Shown here piece after piece: positions 1 through 6,905 of a DNA stretch of 7,883 nucleotides. The stretch comes from an uncultured Clostridia bacterium. GTDB taxonomy: Bacteria > Bacillota > Clostridia > TANB77 > CAG-508. The notes under the pieces were generated by a model that was not told the DNA's origin, did no database searches, and was given only the letters and a program-made list of their open reading frames with translations. The stretch is taken from assembly GCA_944388635.1 (NCBI GenBank), contig CALXJN010000057.1:1-7883 (forward strand), written 5' to 3'. Within the stretch, counting starts at the first letter, position 1, and each line of letters starts with the position of its first letter. Both the position numbers and the translations under genes were made by a program.

Positions 1-386
1 TCAGATACTCCTAATTCTTCATAACCATATTCAACTTTATATACTAGTTTTTCAATAGATATAGTCATGTTTGTCCATGGCTTTTCATGATTTTCCATAC
101 ATTCTTTTCTTAAATCTTTTATTGACTTGTATAACTCATCTGCCATTTTATAATATTCTTTTTCATCTATATTAAATTTTGTCGGCACTTCATATACATT
201 TATTGGTCTTTTCTTTAATACCCCTTTGGGATAGTAAAAGAAAAACATTTCTCCTGTTTGTAAATTATCAAAATGATCTATCACTGTCGCATATAAGTAA
301 AGTCTATCCCACTTTTCTGGTATCATCGCAAATATCTTTTGTTGTAGCTTTTCATGTGCCTCTTTTAAAGATTTTGGACAAATCAT
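1..386 (-). CDS. YezG/DUF600-like immunity protein, C-terminus cut by window edge
   Basis: 128 codons are visible from ATG at 386, and the frame is still open at base 1. The start follows AGGAG (392-396) at 5 bases. The protein begins MICPKSLKEAHEKLQQ. It then shows the layout of the YezG (DUF600) family: an N-terminal helix, IPEKWDRLYLYA, a strand MFFFYYPKG, a V/IP..F/Y..D...Y segment, an acidic/lysine helix (DELYKSIKDLRKE), and PWTNMTISIE followed by YKVEYGYEEL. Family members are about 150 residues, so roughly 20-30 residues are missing. YezG of Bacillus subtilis is the antidote to the LXG-domain toxin YeeF, so the known role is cytoplasmic neutralisation of a type VII-secreted or contact-dependent nuclease toxin. 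The gene starts 24 bases after gpmI with no terminator between, so cotranscription is inferred. No toxin gene is visible here. The family call comes from remembered motif pattern, not a search. Confidence 0.72.
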   Translation of the reverse strand, partial: MICPKSLKEAHEKLQQKIFAMIPEKWDRLYLYATVIDHFDNLQTGEMFFFYYPKGVLKKRPINVYEVPTKFNIDEKEYYKMADELYKSIKDLRKECMENHEKPWTNMTISIEKLVYKVEYGYEELGVS

Positions 387-410
387 AAAAACTCCTACTT
401 TTATTTCTAC

Positions 411-1943
411 TTATCTTACTAATAAACTTTCTCCTGTCATTTCTTCTGGTTTTTCAAGTCCCATTATATCTAACATTGTTGGTGCTAAGTCTGCAAGTTT
501 ACCTGTTTTTAATTTTACATTATCCATTCCAAACAATATTAACGGTACAGGGTTTGTTGTATGTGCTGTATGTGGTTCTCCTGTTTTATAGTCTATCATT
601 TGTTCTGCATTTCCATGGTCTGCCGTAATTAATATTACTGCTTTCTTTTCTTTTGCAATTTCTATAATTTTTCCTACACACTCATCTATTGCTTCTATTG
701 CTTTTATTGCTGCTTCTAAGCTTCCAGTGTGTCCTACCATATCTGGGTTTGCAAAATTTAAGATAATATTATCATATTTATCTTCTTTAATTGCAGCAAT
801 TAATTTTTCAGTTACTTCATATGCACTCATTTCTGGTTTCAAATCATATGTTGCAACTTTTGGTGAAGGAACCAAAATTCTATCTTCTCCTTCAAATACT
901 TTTTCTTCTCCACCGTTAAAGAAGAATGTTACATGTGCATATTTTTCTGTTTCTGCAATTCTTAATTGTTTTAAACCATTTTTACTGATATATTCTCCAA
1001 AAGTATTTTTTAGTTTTGTTGGTTTAAATGCAATATGAACATTTGGCATTGTTTCATCATATTGTGTGAAGCAAACAAAAAATAAATTTAATTTTTTTGT
1101 TTCGAATCCGTCAAAATTTTCATCTACTAGACTTCTTGTTATTTGTCTTGCTCTATCTGGTCTAAAATTAAAGAATATTACAGAATCATGTTCCCCTATT
1201 GTTGCAACTGGTTCACCGTTTGGTTTGCACATTACTATTGGTTCTACAAATTCATCAAATACTTCTTGTTGATATGATTTTTCAATAGCAATGGCTTCAT
1301 CTGTTGCTTTTTGTCCAATTCCATTAACCATTGCATCATAGGCAAGTTTAATTCTTTCCCACCTTTTATCTCTATCCATTGCATAATATCTTCCACATAT
1401 TGTTGCAATTTTTCCTATTTGCTTTTCTTTCATTTTTTCTTTTAATTTTGTTATATACATTTCTCCTGATGCTGGTGGTGTATCTCTTCCGTCCATAAAG
1501 CAATGTACATATACATCTTCAAATCCTTTTCTTTTTGCAAGTTCTAATAATCCGTATAAATGGCGTATATGGCTATGCACTCCTCCGTCTGATAGAAGCC
1601 CCATTATGTGTAATTTAGAGCCATATTTTTTACAATTTTCTATTGCTTCTGAAAACTCTTTTATGCTGAAAAAGTCACCGTCTTCAATTGTTTTTGTAAT
1701 TCTTGTTAGTTCTTGATATACTATTCTTCCTGCCCCAATATTTGTGTGTCCTACTTCTGAATTTCCCATTTGTCCTTCTGGAAGTCCTACACTTAATCCG
1801 CTTGTAAATATTTTTGTTGTTGGACATGTTGCAAATAATTTATCAAGATTTGGAGTGTTTGCAAGTTTCACTGCATTGCCTTTTTCTTCTTCATTTATTC
1901 CAAAGCCGTCTAAAATCATTAGCATTGTTAATTTATCTTTCAT
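411..1943 (-). CDS. gpmI: 2,3-bisphosphoglycerate-independent phosphoglycerate mutase
   Basis: A 510-residue cytoplasmic enzyme that interconverts 3- and 2-phosphoglycerate using two metal ions (usually Mn2+) and a phosphoserine intermediate. The length is normal for the family. Visible catalytic elements are Asp12 in LDGFG, the nucleophile Ser62 in GQMGNSEVGH, His123 in GGVHSH, and Asp151-Arg153-Asp154 in DGRDTPP. Further on are Arg185 and Arg191 in GRYYAMDRDKRW, Arg261/Arg264 in FNFRPDRARQ, Lys334 in EKYAHVTFFFNGG, Asp401/His405 in NPDMVGHTG, Asp442/His443 in TADHGNAE, and His461 in HTAHTTN. This covers both the alkaline-phosphatase-like domain and the inserted phosphotransferase domain. 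The ATG lies 7 bases after GAAGG (1951-1955). It follows tpiA by 21 bases and is the fourth gene of the glycolytic block. It looks intact. Confidence 0.98.
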   Translation of the reverse strand: MKDKLTMLMILDGFGINEEEKGNAVKLANTPNLDKLFATCPTTKIFTSGLSVGLPEGQMGNSEVGHTNIGAGRIVYQELTRITKTIEDGDFFSIKEFSEAIENCKKYGSKLHIMGLLSDGGVHSHIRHLYGLLELAKRKGFEDVYVHCFMDGRDTPPASGEMYITKLKEKMKEKQIGKIATICGRYYAMDRDKRWERIKLAYDAMVNGIGQKATDEAIAIEKSYQQEVFDEFVEPIVMCKPNGEPVATIGEHDSVIFFNFRPDRARQITRSLVDENFDGFETKKLNLFFVCFTQYDETMPNVHIAFKPTKLKNTFGEYISKNGLKQLRIAETEKYAHVTFFFNGGEEKVFEGEDRILVPSPKVATYDLKPEMSAYEVTEKLIAAIKEDKYDNIILNFANPDMVGHTGSLEAAIKAIEAIDECVGKIIEIAKEKKAVILITADHGNAEQMIDYKTGEPHTAHTTNPVPLILFGMDNVKLKTGKLADLAPTMLDIMGLEKPEEMTGESLLVR

Positions 1944-1964
1944 GTGTTTTCCTTCTTTCTAATC

Positions 1965-2711
1965 TTAAAAATTAACTATCTTTGCAAATTCTTCTGCATC
2001 TAGGCTAGCACCGCCAACGAGTCCTCCGTCTATATCTGATTTATTAAATAATTCTTTTGCATTTGAACTCTTTACACTACCGCCGTATAGTATTATAACA
2101 CATTCTGCTATATCTTTTCCATATATTTTTGAAATTTCTTCTCTTATTTTTTTTATGCTTTCGTTTGCATCTTCACTTGTTGCTGTTTTTCCAGTTCCAA
2201 TTGCCCATATTGGTTCATATGCAATTATTGTATTTTTTACATTTTCTTTTGATAGTCCTTCTAATGCAAGTCTTGTTTGTTTAGTTATAATATCAAATGC
2301 AATTCCTTTTTCTCTCTCTTCTAAAGTTTCTCCAACGCACACTATTGGTTTTAAATTATTTTCAAATGCAGCTTTTATTTTTTTATTAACTGTTTCATCT
2401 GTTTCTGCAAAATATTGTCTTCTTTCTGAGTGACCTATTATTACATATTCTACTCCTATCGATTTTAGCATTTTTCCAGATATTTCTCCTGTATATGCAC
2501 CTTTTTCAGCAAAGTGCATATTTTGTGCTCCAATTTTTATATTTGTATCTTGCGCATTTAAAATAGTATAGAATAAATCTGTGTATGGTGCACATATTAT
2601 TACTTCATTTTCTGTTTCTTTTACTAATGGAGTTAGTTTTTGTATGAAGTCCATTGCTTCATTTGGAAGCATGTTCATTTTCCAATTTCCTGCAATTACT
2701 TTTTTTCTCAT
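1965..2711 (-). CDS. tpiA: Triosephosphate isomerase
   Basis: A 248-residue cytoplasmic TIM barrel that interconverts dihydroxyacetone phosphate and glyceraldehyde 3-phosphate. Key residues are all present: Asn9 and Lys11 in AGNWKMN, the electrophile His94 in IIGHSERR, the catalytic base Glu166 in AYEPIWAIGTG (the start of flexible loop 6), and the phosphate-binding ILYGGSV and GGLVGGASL segments near the C-terminus. I chose ATG 2711 rather than the in-frame ATG at 2729. The protein then begins MRKKVIAGNWKMN, which is the family's usual N-terminus, and GAAAGGA (2721-2727) lies 9 bases upstream. The 2729 start has no ribosome binding site and would add six residues (MKGKSF). It begins 21 bases after pgk stops, inside the operon. 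Confidence 0.97.
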   Translation of the reverse strand: MRKKVIAGNWKMNMLPNEAMDFIQKLTPLVKETENEVIICAPYTDLFYTILNAQDTNIKIGAQNMHFAEKGAYTGEISGKMLKSIGVEYVIIGHSERRQYFAETDETVNKKIKAAFENNLKPIVCVGETLEEREKGIAFDIITKQTRLALEGLSKENVKNTIIAYEPIWAIGTGKTATSEDANESIKKIREEISKIYGKDIAECVIILYGGSVKSSNAKELFNKSDIDGGLVGGASLDAEEFAKIVNF

Positions 2712-2720
2712 AAAACTTTT

Positions 2721-2727
2721 TCCTTTC
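2721..2727 (-). promoter_or_regulatory. Ribosome binding site that fixes the tpiA start
   Basis: GAAAGGA lies 9 bases before ATG 2711 and overlaps the upstream in-frame ATG at 2727-2729, which itself has only A/T-rich sequence before it. This supports the shorter TpiA. Confidence 0.75.
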
Positions 2728-2732
2728 ATTAA

Positions 2733-3917
2733 TTATTTTTCAAGCAAGCATTCAATGCCTGGTAACTTCTTTCCTTCTAAGAATTCAAGAGAAGCTCCTC
2801 CACCTGTAGATATATGTGTCATTTTATCTGCCATTCCTGCTTTTTCAATTGCGGCTGCTGAATCTCCGCCACCAATTACTGAAATTGCCTCTGAGTTTCC
2901 TATCATTTTTGCTATTTCATTTGTTCCTTTTGCAAATTTATCAAACTCAAATACACCAAGTGGTCCATTCCACATTATAGTTTTGGCTTCTTTTAATACT
3001 TCTTCAAACATTTTTATTGTTTCTGGTCCAATGTCCATTCCTTCCCAGCCGTCTTCTATTTGGTCTATTTTTACAACTTTGCTTTCCGCATCGCTTGCAA
3101 ATTCTTTTGCAACTACTACATCTACTGGCAATAATAGTTTTACTCCTTTTTCTTTTGCTTTTGTCATAAGTTCTTTTGCAAAATCTAATTTATCATCTTC
3201 ACATAAAGATGTACCTATATTTAATCCCATTGCTTTAAAAAATGTATACGCCATTCCTCCACCGATTAATAGTGTATCAACTTTATCAAGTAAATTATTT
3301 ATTACACTTATCTTATCTGAGACTTTTTTTCCTCCAATTATAGATACAAATGGTCTTTTTGGATTGTTTAAAGCTTCTCCTAAAAATTTTATTTCTTTTT
3401 CTATTAAAAATCCAGATACTGCTGGTAAAAATTCTGCAACACCTGCTGTTGAACTATGTGCTCTATGTGCAGTACCAAAAGCATCATTTACATATATATC
3501 TGCAAGTGATGCAAGCTCTTTTGAAAATTCTCTATCATTTTCTTCTTCTCTTTTATCAAATCTTACATTTTCAAGTAAAACTATTTCTCCTTCTTTCATA
3601 TTTTGGGTAAGTGTTTTTGCACTTTCTCCAACTATGTCATTAGCAAGTTTTACTTCTATACCAAGTTCTTTTGATAATTCTTTTTGAACTGGTTCAAGTG
3701 AAAATTCTTTTTTTACTTCTCCTTTTGGTCTTCCTAAATGTGAACAAAGTATTACCTTTGCATTATGCTCAATTAAATATTTTATTGTTGGTATTGCTCC
3801 GACTATTCTTCTTGTATCTGTAATATTTCCATTTTCATCTTGTGGGACATTAAAATCACATCTTACTAATACCTTTTTTCCTGTTACATCTATGTCTTTT
3901 ATTGTTTTTTTACTCAT
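2733..3917 (-). CDS. pgk: Phosphoglycerate kinase
   Basis: A 394-residue monomeric cytoplasmic kinase that moves the acyl phosphate of 1,3-bisphosphoglycerate to ADP, producing ATP and 3-phosphoglycerate. The length is normal. N-domain substrate-binding motifs are VRCDFNVP (18-25), SHLGRPKG (59-66), LLENVRF (114-120) and FGTAHRAHSST (147-157). C-domain nucleotide-binding motifs are GGKKVSDK (195-202), WNGPLGVFE (316-324), GGGDSAAA (349-356) and the C-terminal HISTGGGASLEFLEG (368-382). The residue before the conserved Lys198 is Lys where many homologues have Ala or Ser (GGAKVSDK), a mild substitution outside the catalytic set. ATG 3917 lies 8 bases after AGGAG (3926-3930). It follows gap by 76 bases, and that spacer contains a strong hairpin. 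Confidence 0.98.
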   Translation of the reverse strand: MSKKTIKDIDVTGKKVLVRCDFNVPQDENGNITDTRRIVGAIPTIKYLIEHNAKVILCSHLGRPKGEVKKEFSLEPVQKELSKELGIEVKLANDIVGESAKTLTQNMKEGEIVLLENVRFDKREEENDREFSKELASLADIYVNDAFGTAHRAHSSTAGVAEFLPAVSGFLIEKEIKFLGEALNNPKRPFVSIIGGKKVSDKISVINNLLDKVDTLLIGGGMAYTFFKAMGLNIGTSLCEDDKLDFAKELMTKAKEKGVKLLLPVDVVVAKEFASDAESKVVKIDQIEDGWEGMDIGPETIKMFEEVLKEAKTIMWNGPLGVFEFDKFAKGTNEIAKMIGNSEAISVIGGGDSAAAIEKAGMADKMTHISTGGGASLEFLEGKKLPGIECLLEK

Positions 3918-3941
3918 CGCATTATCTCCTTTTTATAAAAT

Positions 3942-3981
3942 AATCAGAAATTGAGTCCTTTTAGGGGCACAATTTCTGATT
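3942..3981 (-). terminator. Perfect 12-bp intercistronic hairpin between gap and pgk
   Basis: AATCAGAAATTG (3942-3953) and its exact reverse complement (3970-3981) flank a 16-base loop that is GC-richer than the surroundings. On the transcript the stem is followed by AUUUUAUAAAA and then the pgk ribosome binding site. There is no continuous U-run, so this is more likely a partial terminator, RNA-processing site or 3'-end stabiliser for gap mRNA than a full stop. The stem itself is directly visible. The function is inferred. Confidence 0.7.
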
Positions 3982-3993
3982 TCTCCTTAAATA

Positions 3994-4995
3994 TTATTTT
4001 TTAGAAATATATATAGCTAAATCTACTAGCTTATTAGAATAACCCCATTCATTATCATACCATGCAACTAGTTTAACAAAAGTATCTGTTAAAGCTATTC
4101 CTGCTTTTGCGTCAAATATTGATGTATGTTCATCGCTTATGAAATCTGAAGATACTACTAAATCATCTACGTATTCCATAATACCTTTCATTTCATTTTC
4201 TGTAGCTTTCTTAACTGCTGCACATATTTCTTCATATGTTGCTGGTTTTTCTAGATTACATGTTAAGTCTACTACTGATACGTCTACTGTTGGTACTCTA
4301 AATGACATACCTGTAAGTTTTCCATTTAATGTTGGGATTACCTTTCCAACTGCTTTTGCAGCTCCTGTTGATGAAGGAATAATATTGTATGATGCTGCTC
4401 TTCCTCCTCTCCAGTCTTTCTTAGATGCACCGTCTACTGTTTTTTGTGTTGCTGTTATTGAGTGTACTGTTGTCATTAATCCGTCTTTTATTCCGAAGTT
4501 ATCATTTATAACTTTGGCAAGTGGTGCTAAACAGTTTGTTGTGCAAGATGCATTTGAAATAATGTTCATTGATGGATCATAAGTATCATTATTTACACCC
4601 ATTACAAACATTGGAGCATCTTTTGAAGGTGCACTTATTATTACCTTTTTTGCTCCTGCATCTATATGTGCTTGTGCTTTTTCAAGTGTTGTAAATACTC
4701 CTGAACATTCTAATACATAATCTACTCCGTCTGCTCCCCAAGGAATATTTTTAGGCTCCATTTCATTATATACTTTTATTTCTTTTCCATTTATTATTAA
4801 TTTTCCTTCTTCTCCTTTTACTTCGCCTTTAAATCTTCCATGTATTGTATCATATTTTAGCATATATGCCATATAATCTGCTGCAATAAATGGATCATTA
4901 ATTGCGACTATTTCCACCTCTTCTTTTCCTAATGCTGCTTGGAATGCTAGTTTTCCTATTCTTCCAAATCCGTTAATTCCAATTTTTACTGACAT
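3994..4995 (-). CDS. gap: Glyceraldehyde-3-phosphate dehydrogenase, type I
   Basis: A 333-residue enzyme, tetrameric in its family, that oxidises glyceraldehyde 3-phosphate to 1,3-bisphosphoglycerate with reduction of NAD+. The N-terminal Rossmann fold starts KIGINGFGRIG (4-14). Asp34 in INDPF sits at the end of the second strand, where it normally binds the adenine ribose, so NAD rather than NADP is inferred. The catalytic Cys151 is in SNASCTTNCLAP and His178 is in TTVHSITATQ. Also conserved are the WRGGRAA segment (195-201), SSTGAAKAVGKV (208-219), FRVP (232-235) and WYDNEWGYSN (312-321). The start has the strongest Shine-Dalgarno in the window, AAAGGAGG (5003-5010). It is the first gene of the operon, with its own promoter at 5061-5089. 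No cggR repressor gene lies immediately upstream. Confidence 0.98.
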   Translation of the reverse strand: MSVKIGINGFGRIGKLAFQAALGKEEVEIVAINDPFIAADYMAYMLKYDTIHGRFKGEVKGEEGKLIINGKEIKVYNEMEPKNIPWGADGVDYVLECSGVFTTLEKAQAHIDAGAKKVIISAPSKDAPMFVMGVNNDTYDPSMNIISNASCTTNCLAPLAKVINDNFGIKDGLMTTVHSITATQKTVDGASKKDWRGGRAASYNIIPSSTGAAKAVGKVIPTLNGKLTGMSFRVPTVDVSVVDLTCNLEKPATYEEICAAVKKATENEMKGIMEYVDDLVVSSDFISDEHTSIFDAKAGIALTDTFVKLVAWYDNEWGYSNKLVDLAIYISKK

Positions 4996-5060
4996 AAAAT
5001 TTCCTCCTTTTTCTTGCTTTTACTTTAGTGTATCCGCAAATTGTTTTTTCATTCGGTTCT

Positions 5061-5089
5061 ATTGTATATCAAAGTTTTATACTTTGCAA
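5061..5089 (-). promoter_or_regulatory. Sigma-A promoter of the gap operon, with inverted repeat in the spacer
   Basis: -35 TTGCAA (5084-5089), a 17-base spacer, and -10 TACAAT (5061-5066). This predicts a start near 5054 and a leader of about 59 bases. A-tracts just upstream (5092-5097 and about 5122-5127) could act as an UP element. The inverted repeat CAAAGT-N5-ACTTTG occupies 5070-5086, between the two boxes and into the -35 box, where a bound repressor would block polymerase. No CggR-type operator (CGGGAC-rich direct repeats) is seen. Confidence 0.65.
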
Positions 5090-5180
5090 GTGTTTTTTAC
5101 TACATAATATTATTCATTTTGTTTTTTATTTATTCTTTTACTATTATTTTACAGCATAATCTAACTTAGAACTATTATAT
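5090..5180. other. A/T-rich spacer upstream of the gap promoter
   Basis: This stretch lies between the secG terminator region and the gap promoter. I see no gene, tRNA or riboswitch in it, only A/T tracts and a short palindrome (ATAATATTAT). It probably holds upstream promoter elements. Confidence 0.5.
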
Positions 5181-5188
5181 AAAAAGTT

Positions 5189-5231
5189 CATAAAGCTTAT
5201 TTTCCTATACAATAAAAAAATAAGCTTTATG
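5189..5231. repeat. Perfect 15-bp inverted repeat overlapping the secG terminator
   Basis: CATAAAGCTTATTTT (5189-5203) and its exact complement (5217-5231) are separated by 13 bases. The right arm is also the downstream arm of the secG terminator, so the two hairpins exclude each other. The core TAAGCTTTATG occurs three times in 60 bases, two copies in one direction and one reversed. Confidence 0.8.
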
Positions 5232-5254
5232 GTTATCATAAAAGCTTACTTTTT
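5214..5254 (-). terminator. Intrinsic terminator of secG
   Basis: On the minus strand TAAGCTTTTATG (5248-5237), loop ATAAC, and CATAAAGCTTA (5231-5221) form an 11-bp stem with one bulged base. Seven Ts follow directly (5220-5214). The AAAAAG before the stem can pair with the T-run and lengthen it. It begins about 10 bases after the secG stop. Confidence 0.85.
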
Positions 5255-5264
5255 GTAACTTATA

Positions 5265-5510
5265 TTATATATAGAATATTGAAAGTACTACTGCAAGGAC
5301 TGCAAAAGTCACTCCTAATATTATTGTCCATTTTTTCATTCTGCCTTCTTTTGTTCTACCTTTATTTTGGTTATAGAAGTTATTGGTACTTGAACCTGTT
5401 ACTGTAGATGTAACTCCAGAACTTTCTTTGGACTGAACTAATGATAATATTATAAGTGCAACCGCTACTATAACATATATTACCATTAATATACTTTTAA
5501 TAATTTCCAT
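5265..5510 (-). CDS. secG: Preprotein translocase subunit SecG
   Basis: An 81-residue inner-membrane accessory subunit of the SecYEG channel, which helps SecA-driven protein export. Two hydrophobic segments (about 7-25 and 61-80) flank a polar loop. That loop carries the family pattern: VQSKESSG after the first helix, then GSSTNNFYNQNKGRTKEGRMKKWT before the second. The length is typical. The ATG at 5510 is preceded directly by an in-frame stop, so no longer form exists. The best Shine-Dalgarno-like stretch, AAAGGA, is 14 bases away, which is long, so initiation may be weak, or translation could begin at Met9. Promoter at 5583-5611, terminator at 5214-5254, so it can be monocistronic. In many Clostridia secG follows eno. 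Here it precedes gap. Confidence 0.93.
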   Translation of the reverse strand: MEIIKSILMVIYVIVAVALIILSLVQSKESSGVTSTVTGSSTNNFYNQNKGRTKEGRMKKWTIILGVTFAVLAVVLSIFYI

Positions 5511-5542
5511 TTAGTCTTTATCATTCCTTTCTTAAGACAAAA

Positions 5543-5589
5543 ACATTTTTATTTTAATGTTAATCTCATTACATACATTTTTATTTTAA
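5543..5589. repeat. Two 15-bp direct repeats in the secG leader
   Basis: ACATTTTTATTTTAA occurs at 5543-5557 and again at 5575-5589, 32 bases apart. The second copy contains the proposed -10 box. Low sequence complexity makes chance or slippage possible. Confidence 0.6.
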
Positions 5590-5611
5590 CATATTTATTT
5601 TGTAATTGCAA
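5583..5611 (-). promoter_or_regulatory. Probable secG promoter
   Basis: -35 TTGCAA (5606-5611), a 17-base spacer, and -10 TAAAAT (5583-5588), with a predicted start near 5576. The -35 box is the centre of a 12-bp palindrome, TAATTGCAATTA (5603-5614). It uses the same -35 sequence as the gap promoter. No convincing terminator separates it from tyrS, so read-through from tyrS may add to secG expression. Confidence 0.5.
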
Positions 5612-5629
5612 TTATTTTACTAAAAAAAT

Positions 5630-6844
5630 TTATATTTCTAATTTATGATATGTTTTTTTACCTTTTCTTATTATTGCACTACCTTGTTTAAAGTCTTTAT
5701 CTGATAATTTATAATTTGTGTCATTAATCTTTTCATCATTTAAGGTAATTCCACCTTGTTCTATTAATTTTCTTGCTTGTCCTTTTGAAGGAGCAATTTG
5801 AGTAAGTACTATTGCATCTACTAAAGAAATATCTGTGCTTTCTATTTTAGTTGTAGGCATATTTTCTAGATTTCCGCTTCCTTCAAATAATGCTTTTGTT
5901 GTTTCTTCTGCTTTTTTTGCTTCTTCTTCTCCATGTATTAATTTTGTTATCTCAAATGCTGCAACTTTTTTTGCTTCATTTATTTTTTCTCCTTCTAAAG
6001 AAGCGAGTTTATTTACTTCCTCATCTGGTAAAAATGTCAAAAGTTTTAAAACTTTTTCTACCTCTGTATCTCCTATATTTCTCCAATATTGATAAAATTC
6101 ATAAGGTGATGTTTTATCTGGGTTTAGCCAAAGAGCTCCTTTTGCTGTTTTCCCCATTTTCTTACCTTCTGCTGTTGTAAGAAGTTTAAATGTTAATCCA
6201 TATGAATCATCTGAGCCTACTTTTCTAATCAGTTCAACTCCTCCGATTATATTAGACCATTGGTCATTTCCTCCTATTTGCATTTTACAATTATATTTAT
6301 CATGCAAATATAAAAAGTCATAGCTTTGTAGTAACATATATCCCATTTCAAAAAAGGTAAGTCCTGTTTCTAATCTTGTTTTATAGCATTCTGCTGCAAG
6401 CATTTTATTTACTGAAAATAGTGTACCTATCTTTTTCATAAAATCTATATAATTTAAGTCTAATAGCCAATCTGCATTATTTACTATAATTGCTGCATTT
6501 TCTCCTTCAAATGACACAAATCTTTCTGCTTGTTTTCTTATGCATGCTACATTGTGGTCTAGTTCTTCTCTTGTAAGCATTTTTCTCATATCTGTTCTTC
6601 CTGACGGATCACCTATTGTAGCTGTTCCACCACCCATTAATATTATTGGTTTATGTCCTGCTCTTTGTAATCTAGCTGCAACCATTAGTGCAACAAAATG
6701 TCCTATATGCATGCTGTCTGCTGTTGGATCTATCCCAACGTAAAATCTAACACTTTCTTTTTGAAATAATTGTCTTATCTCTTCTTCGTGTGTTAGTTGT
6801 TCTATATATCCTCTTTCTTTTAGTTCTCCAATTATATCTGTCAT
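5630..6844 (-). CDS. tyrS: Tyrosyl-tRNA synthetase (TyrS)
   Basis: A 404-residue cytoplasmic class I synthetase that charges tRNA-Tyr using ATP. The Rossmann catalytic domain has YVGIDPTADS (35-44), with Tyr35 and Asp39 in the tyrosine pocket region. The literal HIGH motif is at 46-49, GGGTATIGDPSGR at 71-83, GYMLLQSYDF (168-177) and QIGGNDQWSN (189-198) in tyrosine recognition, and KMGKT (229-233) is the KMSKS-loop variant common in bacterial TyrRS. An S4-like RNA-binding domain (about 338-400) ends the protein. I chose ATG 6844 over the in-frame ATG at 6886. GGGAGG (6852-6857) is 7 bases upstream, and the protein then begins MTDIIGELKERGYI as in relatives. The longer form would add 14 unrelated residues. 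No T-box leader is present, although many Bacillota tyrS genes have one. Confidence 0.97.
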   Translation of the reverse strand: MTDIIGELKERGYIEQLTHEEEIRQLFQKESVRFYVGIDPTADSMHIGHFVALMVAARLQRAGHKPIILMGGGTATIGDPSGRTDMRKMLTREELDHNVACIRKQAERFVSFEGENAAIIVNNADWLLDLNYIDFMKKIGTLFSVNKMLAAECYKTRLETGLTFFEMGYMLLQSYDFLYLHDKYNCKMQIGGNDQWSNIIGGVELIRKVGSDDSYGLTFKLLTTAEGKKMGKTAKGALWLNPDKTSPYEFYQYWRNIGDTEVEKVLKLLTFLPDEEVNKLASLEGEKINEAKKVAAFEITKLIHGEEEAKKAEETTKALFEGSGNLENMPTTKIESTDISLVDAIVLTQIAPSKGQARKLIEQGGITLNDEKINDTNYKLSDKDFKQGSAIIRKGKKTYHKLEI

Positions 6845-6851
6845 CAATCTT

Positions 6852-6857
6852 CCTCCC
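6852..6857 (-). promoter_or_regulatory. Ribosome binding site that fixes the tyrS start
   Basis: GGGAGG lies 7 bases before ATG 6844 and inside the hypothetical longer reading frame from 6886. It supports the 404-residue product. Confidence 0.8.
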
Positions 6858-6876
6858 AAAGTTTTAGTTTTGCAAT

Positions 6877-6905
6877 ATTTTACCATATTTTAACTAAAAA
6901 GTAAA
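6877..6905 (-). promoter_or_regulatory. Possible tyrS promoter with extended -10
   Basis: TTTACT (6900-6905), a 17-base spacer, and TAAAAT (6877-6882), preceded by TGG, which fits an extended -10 (TGn). The predicted leader is only about 26 bases. The -35 box overlaps the base of the hsp20 terminator, so the two elements are tightly packed. The -35 match is weak (4 of 6). Confidence 0.4.

Noticed and set aside
2712..2729. Six-residue N-terminal extension of TpiA
   Set aside because: There is no ribosome binding site before ATG 2729, and the true one overlaps that ATG. The family N-terminus begins at ATG 2711.
2581..3687. Long plus-strand open frame of 368 codons
   Set aside because: It lies opposite tpiA and pgk, both of which have all catalytic motifs and ribosome binding sites. 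The translation is serine/phenylalanine-rich and low-complexity, as expected for the antisense of an AT-rich gene.
4139..4582. Plus-strand open frame of 147 codons
   Set aside because: It is antisense to gap, with no ribosome binding site or recognisable domain.
5020..5052. Ten-codon frame (MKKQFADTLK) in the gap leader, as a possible leader peptide
   Set aside because: It would start only about 2 bases into the predicted transcript, has no ribosome binding site, and carries no run of regulatory codons or attenuator hairpin after it.
5486..5524. Twelve-codon frame (MIKTKWKLLKVY) overlapping the secG start
   Set aside because: The only Shine-Dalgarno-like AAAGGA touches its ATG with no spacing, and the frame overlaps secG out of phase.
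6845..6886. N-terminal extension of TyrS from ATG 6886
   Set aside because: GGGAGG sits inside this stretch 7 bases before ATG 6844, and the added residues do not look like TyrRS.
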